Source: Amycolatopsis sp. WQ 127309
GTDB lineage: Bacteria; Actinomycetota; Actinomycetes; Mycobacteriales; Pseudonocardiaceae
Assembly (NCBI RefSeq): GCF_023023025.1
Contig: NZ_CP095481.1
Location: forward strand, 10,739,001 to 10,803,000
Direction: 5' to 3'
Length of the DNA: 64,000 nucleotides
Part shown: one piece after another, positions 16,013 to 23,953 of the stretch
Position numbering within the stretch: the first letter of the stretch is position 1
Layout: the number at the start of each line of letters is the position of its first letter
The notes under the pieces: generated by a model
What the model saw: only the letters and a program-made list of their open reading frames with translations
Databases searched by the model: none
What the model was told of the DNA's origin: nothing
Made by a program: the position numbers and the translations under genes

Positions 16013-17263
16013 TCACGAACCCGAGCCCGTCGAAGCCGGTCCGGCTCGCCGATGGGCCAGTTGCGCCAGTTCCGCGGTGCACATCATCAGCGTGCGCGTC
16101 GGCACCTGCCGGAGGTAGTGGTCCACGTCGGCACCCAGCACGAACACGTGCAGCGGCAACCCGGTCTCCCGGCACGACTCGACGGCTCCGCGAAGCGCGG
16201 CCAGCACCGCCGGGTGCCGGGTCTCGTACGACGAAGCGACCAAATGGTTGCCACGATCCGCGGCGAGGTAGAACTGGATCAGGTCCTTGGTCCCGATGAA
16301 CAGTTCGTTCGCTCCCGCACCGAAGAACCCGGCCGTCGAGTGCACGGCGGCCGGTGTCTCCAGAAAAACGCCGAGCGGTGTGTCACCGGGAAGGCCGAGG
16401 TGCCGCCGCAGCCGCAGGAACTCGTCCTCGTCGTTGATGAACGGTACGGCGAAGCCGACTCGCTCCGCGTCCCAGCCCAGGCGGTCCTGCAGGTACGCCC
16501 GCAGCGCCCGGAACGCGCGCGGATAGCGGCCCTCCGCCAGCAGCCACCGGGCGCCGTGGAGGCCGAGTTCCGGGTTGGGCTCCTCCGCCACCGCCACCCC
16601 CGTCGTGATCCGGGCGGCGTCGTCCGAACGGAGGTCGAGCAGCCGCATGACCAGGCGCTGGCCGGGGACGAGCTCCTTCACCATCGTGCACAGCTCCGCA
16701 GCGATGGCTTCGCCGTAGCGCTCGGCCTCGCGATCCCCGGCCCGGAGCGCGTCGACCGGGCTCAGACCGGCGGAGAAGCAGACGAACTCCTCGCGGACGA
16801 AGAAGCAGTTCACCTGCTCGACCAGCGGCGCTAGGTCATTCGTGGACCGGATGTCGGCGGCGTCGGAGATGACCACGCAGATCGACTCGAGGGTGTCGAG
16901 GCTGCCCCCCGGGAGCCGCGCCCGCTGCGGCTCGGCGTCGACCCCGCCGAGAACGACGGACTCGCGATCGACCCGGATGGTGACTTCGCCGACGAACGCG
17001 TCCGGCTCGAACGCGTCGACGCGCAGCACCGGGATCCCCCGCGAGCGGCACAGCGACTGCATGTGCCCGGTCCGGCCGCCGCGGGCGCAGATCACGGCAG
17101 CCGAGACGACGATCGCGTCGTAGAGGTCGGGACCGAGCGTCTCGGCCACCAGGACGGTGCCCTCGATCGGTTTCCCGGTGCGGTTGCAGAGACCGCGAAC
17201 GCTCGCCCGCGGTGAGCCGACGAGCAGGGAACCCGGTATTTCACGCAAGCCCGGTCGAGGCAT
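16013..17263 (-). CDS. Enzyme I-like PEP-utilising protein (mobile His domain plus PEP-binding barrel)
   Basis: 416 residues. Residues 35-100 form a phosphohistidine 'mobile' domain with ARGGRTGHMQSLCR (candidate phospho-His67). Residues 125-405 follow the PTS Enzyme I PEP-binding barrel: FFVREEF (for RTE), RLLDLRSDDA at 207-216 (for RTLDIGGDK), NPELGLHGAR at 230-239 (for NPFLGWRAIR), FLETPAA with the metal ligand E302, and IGTKDLIQFYLAADRGN at 323-339. The usual GMCGE active-site Cys loop is replaced by HVFVLGAD (372-379). The N-terminal HPr-binding helical domain of Enzyme I is absent. It is the second gene of an operon with the FAD protein (54-bp gap). The reaction is unknown; PEP-dependent phosphotransfer is inferred. 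Confidence 0.75.
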   Translation of the reverse strand: MPRPGLREIPGSLLVGSPRASVRGLCNRTGKPIEGTVLVAETLGPDLYDAIVVSAAVICARGGRTGHMQSLCRSRGIPVLRVDAFEPDAFVGEVTIRVDRESVVLGGVDAEPQRARLPGGSLDTLESICVVISDAADIRSTNDLAPLVEQVNCFFVREEFVCFSAGLSPVDALRAGDREAERYGEAIAAELCTMVKELVPGQRLVMRLLDLRSDDAARITTGVAVAEEPNPELGLHGARWLLAEGRYPRAFRALRAYLQDRLGWDAERVGFAVPFINDEDEFLRLRRHLGLPGDTPLGVFLETPAAVHSTAGFFGAGANELFIGTKDLIQFYLAADRGNHLVASSYETRHPAVLAALRGAVESCRETGLPLHVFVLGADVDHYLRQVPTRTLMMCTAELAQLAHRRAGPASTGSGS

Positions 17264-17317
17264 GGCACCATGCTGGCCGACCTCCCGCCGGCGGCGCGTC
17301 TTCCTCGTTGCTCCCCG

Positions 17318-19144
17318 TCACTCCACTGTGGACGGCTCGGCGAGCCCGAGCAGGCCACGGAGTTCGCGCGGGGTGACGGACAGGTCGTTGAGCTTCTCCG
17401 TGGCGGCCGTGTTCACGGCGGAGCGCAGGGCGCGGTAGGTCCACGGGACCTCGCCACCGGCGGTGTCACGAATCCGCCCGAGGCTCATCTCGAGCCGGGT
17501 CGCGAAGGCTTCCCGGTCGTGCCTGAGCCGAGCGGTCATCCGGTGTACATCGAGCACGACCGAACGACCGAAGTCCTCCCCGGGAACTTCGACCACCGTC
17601 GCGGCATGCTCGTCGTAGCAGGATTCGAGCCGGCGCAGGACGGTCGCGGCGACGCCGACCGAATGGTTCTTGATCGCGGCGAGGTTGAAGGTGAACGCAC
17701 CGATCCGGCCGTGCCGGACGATCTCGTCGCCCTCCCGCGGGCCGCCGACCACGGAGATCGGGCCGGACGCGACGCCGGACGGCCCGAGGAGGGCGCCGTC
17801 GGCGTCGACCTCCACGCCGCGCCCGGTTCGCCGGTGCCCTACGGCGATCTCCTTCCGCAGGAGCGCCGCCCAGAGCGCCGACCCGGACCGGCCGTAGTCC
17901 GGCTCGCGCCCGAAGTTCGAGATCACGAGATCCGCTTCGAAGGTCTGCGCCGACGACCCGGCCACCGATACCAGCAGCGTCCCCGCCTCGGTGCCGGCGA
18001 TCCGGTCGACCCTTCCGGTGACGAGGGTGATCTGGCCGCCGTCGTCGATCGCCGCGTCGACGATCCCGGTCGTGTACGCGACCGCGCCGACCCGCAGGGT
18101 GGCCAGCAGCGTCCCGTACTGGTCGAGCAGGGCCCGCAGGTCGGCCGAGGGGATCCGGGCGAGCACCTCGGGCAGGTGGGGCTCCCACGATTTCGAGACC
18201 CGTTCCGGCACGGTCACCGGCGCCACTTCGGGGTGTTCGCGGGCGACGATCGCGCACGCCCGTTCCCATTCGGCCGTGACGCGGCGAAGAAGGCTTTCAC
18301 GGCCTTCGTAGCTGTCGCTGTGCAGCAGCGGCGCCGGCAGCGCGAGCACGCGGTGCCGGTGGTCCGGCGGATAGGTCCGCAGCATCCGGCCGGACCGGGA
18401 GATCATCGCGATCTTCCCGGTGTGGCCGCGCCGCAGCAGCAGCGTGGCCGAATCGTACGCGGTGAGCAACGTGCCGATGATCGCGACGGTGGCGTCCTTC
18501 CCGGCGCCGAGGATGCGCGCGATTCCCGCTTCGGAGTAGGGATGGCGCACGAAGGACGGGTGGTGGACCACGTCGGCCGCGAAGGGAAGGTCACGTTCTT
18601 CCAGGCCCGTCGCGATGACGACGTGGTCGGCGCGGAGCGTGGTGCGACCGAGGTCGTTGCGGGACACGGAGAATCGCTCGACGACGACGTGGGCGTGGCC
18701 GACGCCGACCTCCACGTCGACCACCTCGCCGTCGGCTTCGACGAGGGTGACGCCGTCGGCCGCTTCGCGCGCGGCCCGGGCGAGACGGTCCGCGAGGTAG
18801 CCGGCGTAGATCCGGCGCGGCGCGGGCCCGGACTCGGTGAAGGTGAAGCCGCTCCACTCCGGGGGCCAGCCGGTGCGGTCGGCTTCGTCGTTCGCCCAGG
18901 CCACGAAATCGTCGACGTCCTCGCGGAACATCGACATCCGGCCGGCCTGGATGTTGAAGACGTGGTGCCAGTGGTTGCCGGCCGGGTGATAGGCCACGCC
19001 GGCGCTGCGGTATTCGGGACGGCGCTCGATCAGCATGACCTGCAAGGGTTCCCGGGCGAACTGGAGGAGTCGGACGGCGGTGGCGGTGCCACCCAGGCCG
19101 GCGCCGACGATGACCACCCGGCGAAGCCGGTCCGAGAGCCGCAT
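17318..19144 (-). CDS. FAD/NAD(P)-binding protein (NAD_binding_9-like)
   Basis: 608 residues from ATG 19144. The dinucleotide fold begins at once: VVIVGAGLGGTATAVRLLQ (residues 10-28), then an acidic end of beta2 (IERR). A second nucleotide-binding stretch is ATVAIIGTLLTAYDSATLLL. VVGGPREGDE and the C-terminal FAD site IGAFTFNLAAIKNHSVGVA follow. An extra C-terminal ~120 residues are predicted helical. Homologues are FAD-dependent hydroxylase or oxidoreductase-like proteins of unknown substrate. It is the first gene of the operon with the Enzyme I-like protein. That pairing suggests they act on one metabolite or carrier (inference). Confidence 0.82.
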   Translation of the reverse strand: MRLSDRLRRVVIVGAGLGGTATAVRLLQFAREPLQVMLIERRPEYRSAGVAYHPAGNHWHHVFNIQAGRMSMFREDVDDFVAWANDEADRTGWPPEWSGFTFTESGPAPRRIYAGYLADRLARAAREAADGVTLVEADGEVVDVEVGVGHAHVVVERFSVSRNDLGRTTLRADHVVIATGLEERDLPFAADVVHHPSFVRHPYSEAGIARILGAGKDATVAIIGTLLTAYDSATLLLRRGHTGKIAMISRSGRMLRTYPPDHRHRVLALPAPLLHSDSYEGRESLLRRVTAEWERACAIVAREHPEVAPVTVPERVSKSWEPHLPEVLARIPSADLRALLDQYGTLLATLRVGAVAYTTGIVDAAIDDGGQITLVTGRVDRIAGTEAGTLLVSVAGSSAQTFEADLVISNFGREPDYGRSGSALWAALLRKEIAVGHRRTGRGVEVDADGALLGPSGVASGPISVVGGPREGDEIVRHGRIGAFTFNLAAIKNHSVGVAATVLRRLESCYDEHAATVVEVPGEDFGRSVVLDVHRMTARLRHDREAFATRLEMSLGRIRDTAGGEVPWTYRALRSAVNTAATEKLNDLSVTPRELRGLLGLAEPSTVE

Positions 19145-19530
19145 CGCGCCACTCCTGTCCTGTCGGCTTCGCGAGTCGTCACGAACGGCGCGGGTGCCCG
19201 CTCTCGATCAGCGAGCGATGAGATTACCTTGCGTCGCCCAGGATACGCGGCGTCCGATCGTGTCTGCCTCATCACCCGACCGGATATTCCGGCTACGCCA
19301 CGACGTTATGGGCGTCCAAGGTCATCTTCCGGTGAGGGAATCACCGGTGACCCACGCACGGGCCGGCTCACCCGGTGGTGTGCGCGTCGCGGGCCGGAGT
19401 GCGCAGCAACTGCAGCCGTACCTCGTCCCGCATCCGCTCGAGCCGCTGACCTGCCGTCCGGTCATGCCGAAGAGCGGACGCGTCCTGGCACGCCGGTCTT
19501 TCCCGGTGACGGATGGTCTATCGTTCCGCC
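19145..19530. other. Divergent intergenic region, 386 bp
   Basis: This region separates the FAD/Enzyme I-like operon (leftward) from the hypothetical gene at 19531 (rightward), so it should hold both promoters. It is visibly less GC-rich around 19215-19330 (gatgagattacc, gatattccggct, cgacgttatggg) than the flanking coding DNA. I see no convincing palindrome, terminator or RNA gene. Short overlapping open frames here have no recognisable protein character. Confidence 0.5.
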
Positions 19531-20040
19531 ATGCTCGATCGCATCCGCGAAAACACCCGCGCCGCCGCGCTGCTGGCGGAGGTGTTCGACTTCGACGTCA
19601 CCCGCCTCGAGCCCGTCGAACCGGTGCGGCTGGCGTCTGACGGCGAGTTGCGCACGGTCGCCGGCGACGCCTCGGGCGGCACGTTCTTCGTGTGCGACGA
19701 CGGACCCGTGCTCTACGCCGGCTCCGAAGGCGGGGCCGGGATCGTCGCCGCCGACCTGCACGCCGTGATCCGCCTGGTCGTCGGCGTGCCGACCTGGCAC
19801 GACGTCGTGTCGGACGCACCTGACGTCAAGGCGATGCACGCCTCCTTCGAATCCTCTTACGCCGAACTGAAATCCGACGAACCCCGGATCGGCCAGTTCC
19901 GCTCCGAGGTCACCGCGGAGCTGGGACTCGGCCAGGTCGCCGTCGAGGACCTGCTGGCCTCGCTGAGCAGGTGCCTGACCGAACTGTCGCCCGGCTACCT
20001 GCTGCTCAACGAGAACGGCGACGCATACGACCCCCTGTGA
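19531..20040 (+). CDS. Hypothetical protein, SUKH/SMI1-KNR4-like
   Basis: 169 residues from ATG 19531; a GTG/ATG six codons earlier is possible. The acidic protein begins with a helical segment (RIRENTRAAALLAEVFDFDV). Its middle part, GTFFVCDDGPVLYAGSEGGA followed by GIVAADLHAVIRLVVG and W-H-D-V-V, has the general order of SUKH-superfamily proteins, which often serve as immunity proteins. The match is by pattern only, so the family assignment is tentative. No toxin gene is visible beside it. Confidence 0.6.
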   Translation: MLDRIRENTRAAALLAEVFDFDVTRLEPVEPVRLASDGELRTVAGDASGGTFFVCDDGPVLYAGSEGGAGIVAADLHAVIRLVVGVPTWHDVVSDAPDVKAMHASFESSYAELKSDEPRIGQFRSEVTAELGLGQVAVEDLLASLSRCLTELSPGYLLLNENGDAYDPL

Positions 20041-20126
20041 CCGGGGCAAACTGGGCTGTCCCAGGGAGGCTCGAACAGGCAGCCGGGTAGGTGCGCCTTG
20101 AGCGGGCTCCTTGCGATGGCAGGTCG

Positions 20127-20786
20127 ATGACACCTGCCACGGCGACACATGCCGACGAGCAGTTCTTCGGCGCCATTGACGCGGGTCTGGCGGAGGCGGT
20201 GCGCCGCCGGACAGGCGACGCCTGGTTCCGGTGCACGCCCGATCGGAGCGCTCGCGCGTACCGTGTCGAGAGGAAGCCAGACCTGGGGAGGCGTCGGATG
20301 CGTGGACGTTATTGGCTGCCGCTGTCGTACGTCCTGCTGGCGGCCGGGCTGTGGCTCTGGACGGGCAGCTGGCAGTGGTTGCTCTGGGCGGTCCCGATCG
20401 CGCTCGTCTTCACGTTCCTGGTCGTCGTGTCCGGGTTCAGCATGGAGTTCACGATCCGGCGGCGGTGGCGTGAGATGCGGAAACTCGCCGCGCGGATCGG
20501 CGCGCGCGAGGGCGAGCTGGTGCGTGAGAGCCGGCGGCGGTGGGCGGTCATCGGCCACCAGGCTTCGATGTGCTGGCAGACCATCCGCCCCGGCACGGTG
20601 ACCGAGGTCCGGCGGGCGCTCGCCGGCAGAGTCAGGGCCGCCGGCTACATGTCCCACTCCAACGGTCACTGGTGGGCCGGGAACAGCAGGATCACGCTCA
20701 CCGCCACCTTCCGGACCGAGCACTGCTTCCACGTGATCCCCGAGGGCCACGTCTTCACCGAAATCTGCATGCGCGAGACGCTCTAG
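20127..20786 (+). CDS. Membrane protein of unknown function with C-terminal soluble domain
   Basis: 219 residues from ATG 20127; an in-frame upstream start at 20091 has no better SD. Two adjacent transmembrane helices lie at about residues 67-85 and 90-110 (YWLPLSYVLLAAGLWLW, then WLLWAVPIALVFTFLVVV). A helical basic stretch and a soluble C-terminal part containing HSNGHWWAGNSRITLTATF follow. No catalytic motif was recognised. It lies 86 bp downstream of the SUKH-like gene and may share its transcript. It is convergent with the SDR gene at 21029. Confidence 0.6.
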   Translation: MTPATATHADEQFFGAIDAGLAEAVRRRTGDAWFRCTPDRSARAYRVERKPDLGRRRMRGRYWLPLSYVLLAAGLWLWTGSWQWLLWAVPIALVFTFLVVVSGFSMEFTIRRRWREMRKLAARIGAREGELVRESRRRWAVIGHQASMCWQTIRPGTVTEVRRALAGRVRAAGYMSHSNGHWWAGNSRITLTATFRTEHCFHVIPEGHVFTEICMRETL

Positions 20787-20839
20787 TACTCCAACCGCAC
20801 TTCGTCAGGATGGGTGGCGTCGTCGACAGTGGCTGGTGT

Positions 20840-20865
20840 TGGTCGCGCCGGCGCCGGCGCGACCA
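20840..20865. terminator. Perfect 26-bp palindrome between convergent genes
   Basis: The stretch is exactly self-complementary: arm TGGTCGCGCCGGC from 20840 followed by its reverse complement to 20865, with no spacer. A second hairpin-forming sequence (GGTGGCG ... CGCCACC) lies near 20963-20986. Both lie between the stops of the membrane gene (20786) and the SDR (21029). They are best read as bidirectional transcription terminators; no T-run is present, as is usual in actinomycetes. Confidence 0.5.
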
Positions 20866-21028
20866 GGCCCGGACATGAGCCTGGGCGGGAAGTCGGCGGT
20901 CCGACCGGCTGAGCGGAGGACCGATCCGTGACGTGCGTGGTCATACGTTCTCCTTGTGATGACGGGTGGCGGATGCGCCGCCACCTGGTGGGTCGAGCTG
21001 AGCGCTCGTCCAGGCAACGGGGAGGGGC

Positions 21029-21817
21029 TCAGACCGTCGGAACGGTCCCGCCGTCGATCACGTACTCGGCACCCACGATCGCCGAGGCGCGGTCCGAGAC
21101 CAGGAACCCGACCAGGTCCGCGATTTCCGCGGTGTTCGCGAACCGTCCCAGCGGTACCCCGCCCAGGGAGTCGTAGATGGTCTGCTTGGCTGCTTCACGG
21201 GTGAGTCCGTTGCCCTCGGCGATCCGGTCGACGAATCGTTCGTAGGCTTCGGTCTCGATCCCGCCGGGGCTGATCGCGTTGACCCGTACGCCGCGCGGCG
21301 CGAGCTCGTTGGCCAGCCCCTTGCTGTACGTGCGCAGAGCGGCCTTCGCGGCCGCGTACGCCAGGGACGCGTCGTACTGGGGCAGTTCACGCTGGATCGA
21401 GGTGAAGTGCAGCACCACACCCGCCCCGGACTCGATCATCGCCGGGAGAAGAGCCCGATCGAGCCGCACCGCGCCCAGGAAGTTGAGGTTCAGCTCGGTG
21501 AGCCACTGATCATCGGTGATGACCGCGAATCCACCAGCCGGCGTCGACGCGCCTCCGACGACGTGCACCAGGATGTCGAGTGCGCCGCCGGCCTCGGCGA
21601 TTCGAGCGGCCACCGCGTCGGTGCCCTCGACCGTCGTCACGTCCGCTTCGATGAATCGGTCGGGATGCTCGTATCCGCCGGGCATCGTTCGCGCCGTCAC
21701 GTACACCTCGGCACCCATCTCTCGCAGCCTCTCCGCGACGGCCTTGCCCGAGCCCTTCGAACCGCCCGTGACCAGCGCCCGGCGACCATCGAGACGATCA
21801 CGATCTGAAATAGACAT
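21029..21817 (-). CDS. Short-chain dehydrogenase/reductase
   Basis: 262 residues. The classical SDR cofactor motif is [10 protein letters not shown] (residues 17-26). The catalytic Ser is in LHFTSIQRE and the Y-x3-K in [10 protein letters not shown] (about residue 155). The C-terminus reads [15 protein letters not shown], a normal SDR end. It oxidises or reduces an alcohol/ketone with NAD(P). It is followed (leftward) by no partner, but its start is 37 bp downstream of the SnoaL-like gene's stop, so these two are probably one transcript under the MerR promoter region. Confidence 0.92.
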   Translation of the reverse strand: MSISDRDRLDGRRALVTGGSKGSGKAVAERLREMGAEVYVTARTMPGGYEHPDRFIEADVTTVEGTDAVAARIAEAGGALDILVHVVGGASTPAGGFAVITDDQWLTELNLNFLGAVRLDRALLPAMIESGAGVVLHFTSIQRELPQYDASLAYAAAKAALRTYSKGLANELAPRGVRVNAISPGGIETEAYERFVDRIAEGNGLTREAAKQTIYDSLGGVPLGRFANTAEIADLVGFLVSDRASAIVGAEYVIDGGTVPTV

Positions 21818-21853
21818 TTTTCTCCACTGAAGATCGACGTGGCGCGGGTTCGG

Positions 21854-22222
21854 TCAAGCTGCGTGGTTGGCGATGACGAGTCCGGCGATGAGGTCGTCCC
21901 GCAACGCGAACCGGTAATCGAGCTCGGCGACACCACCCGGGAAACTGCCCTCGAGCCGCACGGTCACCACCCAGTGGGCGTCGTCGACGCGGCGAGCGCC
22001 GAGCTGCTCGGTCGTGTACTCGAACTCGGACCCGGCGTCCCGCAGGAACGCGTGGGCCTTCTCCCGGCCGCGGAAGGTCTCGCCCTGGTCGACGAGCACC
22101 ACGTCCTCGGCGAGGAACGACGAGGCGGTGTCGGCGTCGTTGACGACGTGGGCGGCGAAGAACTCGCGCACGGTGGCCGGGAGCAGATCGGACGGGAGAT
22201 CGGTGTGCTGTGTCATGAGCAC
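21854..22222 (-). CDS. SnoaL-like/NTF2-fold small protein
   Basis: 122 residues from GTG 22222 (GAGG nine bases upstream); an ATG two codons later is possible. The helical start with D-A-D-T-A-S-S-F-L is followed by EDVVLVDQGETFRGREKAHA, a typical SnoaL/DUF4440 entry. The C-terminal strands end RDDLIAGLVIANHA. The fold binds small hydrophobic molecules and can be an isomerase/cyclase or a non-catalytic binder. It is the promoter-proximal gene of the SDR operon and divergent from the MerR regulator. Confidence 0.8.
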   Translation of the reverse strand: MLMTQHTDLPSDLLPATVREFFAAHVVNDADTASSFLAEDVVLVDQGETFRGREKAHAFLRDAGSEFEYTTEQLGARRVDDAHWVVTVRLEGSFPGGVAELDYRFALRDDLIAGLVIANHAA

Positions 22223-22256
22223 ATCGTGTGACCTCGCGGCGTGGGAGGGTCAAGCC

Positions 22257-22285
22257 GTGGACTCTCCCCCGGGGAGAGAGTCCAC
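22257..22285. promoter_or_regulatory. MerR-type operator/promoter
   Basis: A near-perfect palindrome with arms GTGGACTCTC (22257) and GAGAGTCCAC (to 22285) surrounds CCCCCGGGG. It ends 9 bp before the merR start codon. On the opposite strand a TTGACC hexamer immediately beside it is separated by 19 bp from CACGAT, the long spacer characteristic of MerR-activated promoters, in front of the SnoaL/SDR genes. MerR autoregulation plus activation of the divergent operon is inferred. Confidence 0.6.
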
Positions 22286-22294
22286 AATGGAGAC

Positions 22295-23089
22295 ATGCTG
22301 AGCATCGGGGAGTTTTCGCGGCTGACCCACTTGAGCGTGCGGACCCTGCGTCGGTACCACGAGGCGGCCCTGCTGGAACCCGCCGTGGTGGACGAGACCA
22401 CCGGTTACCGCTACTACGGACTCGACCAGATCCCGATCGCGCAGGTCATCCACCGGCTCCGTGAACTCGACGTGCCACTGAGCGATGTTCAGCGCATCCT
22501 GCGGACCCCCGACCCCGGTGTCCGGGCGGCCCTGGTCGCGGACCACCTGCAACGCCTCGAGGCCGTGCTCGACCGCACCCGGGCCGCGGTCGTGTCGCTG
22601 CGGCGCCTGCTCCAGCCGGACCCCGCGCCGATCGAGGTCGAGCTGCGTGCGGAGCCCGCTCGGACAGTCGCGGCGGTGGAGGCCGTAGTCGGGCATCGCG
22701 ACGTCGAGAGCTGGTTCGCAGGCGCGATGGCCGAATTGGAGGCAGCCGTCGGCGACGCCGTGACCGGACCGCCGGGCGGCTGCTACGACAACGCCCTTTT
22801 CGAACAGGAGCGCGGTCACGCGCTCGTCTACCTGCCGACCGCCGCGCCGCCGCGCACCGGACGCGTGCACCCCGCAGTTCTCCCGGCCGTCGAACTGGCC
22901 GTCACCACCCACGTCGGCGAGCACGACGGCATCGAGGTCACGTACGGCGAACTCGGGACCTGGGTGGTGGAGAACGCGATGTCGGTGGCCGGGCCGGTGC
23001 GGGAGGTCTACGCAGTCGGCCCTCGTGACGCAAGCGATCCCGCTGCGTGGCGCACCGAGATCGGCTGGCCGGTCTTTCGCGTCACCTGA
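22295..23089 (+). CDS. MerR-family regulator with GyrI-like effector domain
   Basis: 264 residues from ATG 22295. The MerR HTH is explicit: LSIGEFSRLTHLSVRTLRRY, then HEAALLEPAVVDETTGYRYY (residues 2-42). A coiled dimerisation helix follows at about 80-115. The C-terminal ~145 residues are of the GyrI/multidrug-effector-binding type (BmrR/TipA-like), ending in a hydrophobic I-G-W-P-V-F. Such proteins bind lipophilic compounds and untwist promoters with 19-bp spacers. The palindrome at 22257-22285 is the likely site. Confidence 0.9.
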   Translation: MLSIGEFSRLTHLSVRTLRRYHEAALLEPAVVDETTGYRYYGLDQIPIAQVIHRLRELDVPLSDVQRILRTPDPGVRAALVADHLQRLEAVLDRTRAAVVSLRRLLQPDPAPIEVELRAEPARTVAAVEAVVGHRDVESWFAGAMAELEAAVGDAVTGPPGGCYDNALFEQERGHALVYLPTAAPPRTGRVHPAVLPAVELAVTTHVGEHDGIEVTYGELGTWVVENAMSVAGPVREVYAVGPRDASDPAAWRTEIGWPVFRVT

Positions 23090-23094
23090 AACGG

Positions 23095-23484
23095 TCAGTG
23101 CGGAACGAAGTCTTGGAACAGCGAGGCTGCCCGGGGGGCGTCGTCGGAAGTGATGACCAGGCCGATCAAGTCGATCGGCTGCCGCGAGGCTCGTGCCGAC
23201 GTCGGCACCAGCAATCCGGAAGGCCGGTTCGTCAGCTCCCGGGCGCCGATCACCGGCAAAGTCGAGCCGGGATGTGTCAGGCCCGGACGAGCGACAGCCA
23301 GGTACGAACCAGCCAAGCCGAACGGCTCGCCACCGGTCCATGCCCATATCGCACGCCCGATCAACTCATCGGAGTCGCCGGGCCGGCGACGGGCATTCGT
23401 AACAGCGCGACCGTCCGACCATCGTGCCGGCCGGCGGCGTCAGCGGTCGACGGGCCGCCGTTGGACGATCGTCAAGACAGACAC
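23095..23484 (-). pseudogene. Small gene with a premature TGA codon, unknown family
   Basis: GTG 23484 has AGGGGCG upstream and reads VSVLTIVQRRPVDR, then TGA. The same frame stays open for 115 more codons to TGA at 23095. It contains sensible protein sequence: GDSDELIGRAIWAWTGGEPF, then GLAGSYLAVARPGL and a hydrophobic end IDLIGLVITSDDAPRAASLF. Either the first 14 codons are spurious and a shorter protein starts at about 23364, or the gene is broken by the stop. No family was recognised. It lies between the MerR gene and the tRNA-Asn. Confidence 0.35.
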
Positions 23485-23508
23485 TAAATCGCCCCTAACC
23501 CGGGTAGC

Positions 23509-23538
23509 AAAAAAGCCCAGGTCTGAGACCTGGGCTTT
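23509..23538 (-). terminator. Rho-independent terminator of tRNA-Asn
   Basis: Read on the minus strand, AAAGCCCAGGTCT pairs with AGACCTGGGCTTT in an almost loopless 13-bp dyad. In practice this is an 8-11 bp stem with a short loop, followed by a run of six T. It begins one base after the tRNA 3' end. Confidence 0.9.
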
Positions 23539-23539
23539 G

Positions 23540-23612
23540 CTCCCCCGCTTGGACTCGAACCAAGAACCCTCCGGTTAACAGCCGAATGCTCTGCCAGTTG
23601 AGCTACAGGGGA
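23540..23612 (-). tRNA. tRNA-Asn (GTT)
   Basis: Seventy-three nucleotides on the minus strand. Acceptor arms TCCCCTG and CGGGGGA pair over 7 bp, with a G discriminator. The D-arm starts TAGCTCAACTGGCAGAGC, the anticodon loop is CTGTTAA (anticodon GTT), and the T-loop is GGTTCGAGTCC. No CCA is encoded. The gene is followed directly by a strong terminator. It marks the boundary between the variable region to its left and the conserved genes to its right. Confidence 0.97.
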
Positions 23613-23776
23613 ATGTCGCTCTTTCCGGTGCCGCGCTCTCGCCCGACAAGAAGAACTTTAGACCATCCCCGCAACCCGGTTCGCACCACCCCCCACTTAG
23701 CGCAACCGCCCCCTGCGGCCGGTTTTCCTGGACAATGGACAGTCGGACGACCTATCGACGAGAGGCGTGGACACGG

Positions 23777-23953
23777 ATGAAGAAGTTCCTGCTGGGCGCG
23801 GGCCTGGGCTACGTACTGGGCGCCAAGGCAGGCCGGGGGCGGTACGAGCAGCTCGTGCGCACCTACCGCCGGGTCGTCGACCATCCGATGGTCCAGGGTG
23901 CCGCCGGGGTCGCGCGGGCCAAGATCAGCGAAAAGGCGGGGCGCCGGCGTTAG
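23777..23953 (+). CDS. Small YtxH-like protein
   Basis: 58 residues from ATG 23777. An N-terminal glycine-zipper hydrophobic stretch ([20 protein letters not shown]) is followed by a basic amphipathic helix ([16 protein letters not shown]) and a Lys/Arg-rich end. This is the short actinobacterial YtxH-type protein that commonly lies near dnaG; the function is unknown. Its TAG overlaps the convergent tam stop by four bases. Confidence 0.75.
   Translation: MKKFLLGAGLGYVLGAKAGRGRYEQLVRTYRRVVDHPMVQGAAGVARAKISEKAGRRR

Noticed and set aside
17270..19768. 832-residue plus-strand ORF
   Set aside because: Antisense shadow of the FAD-binding gene; no domain pattern.
15054..23612. Integrated phage or ICE next to tRNA-Asn
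   Set aside because: No integrase, excisionase, replication or conjugation gene, and no duplicated tRNA end in the window.
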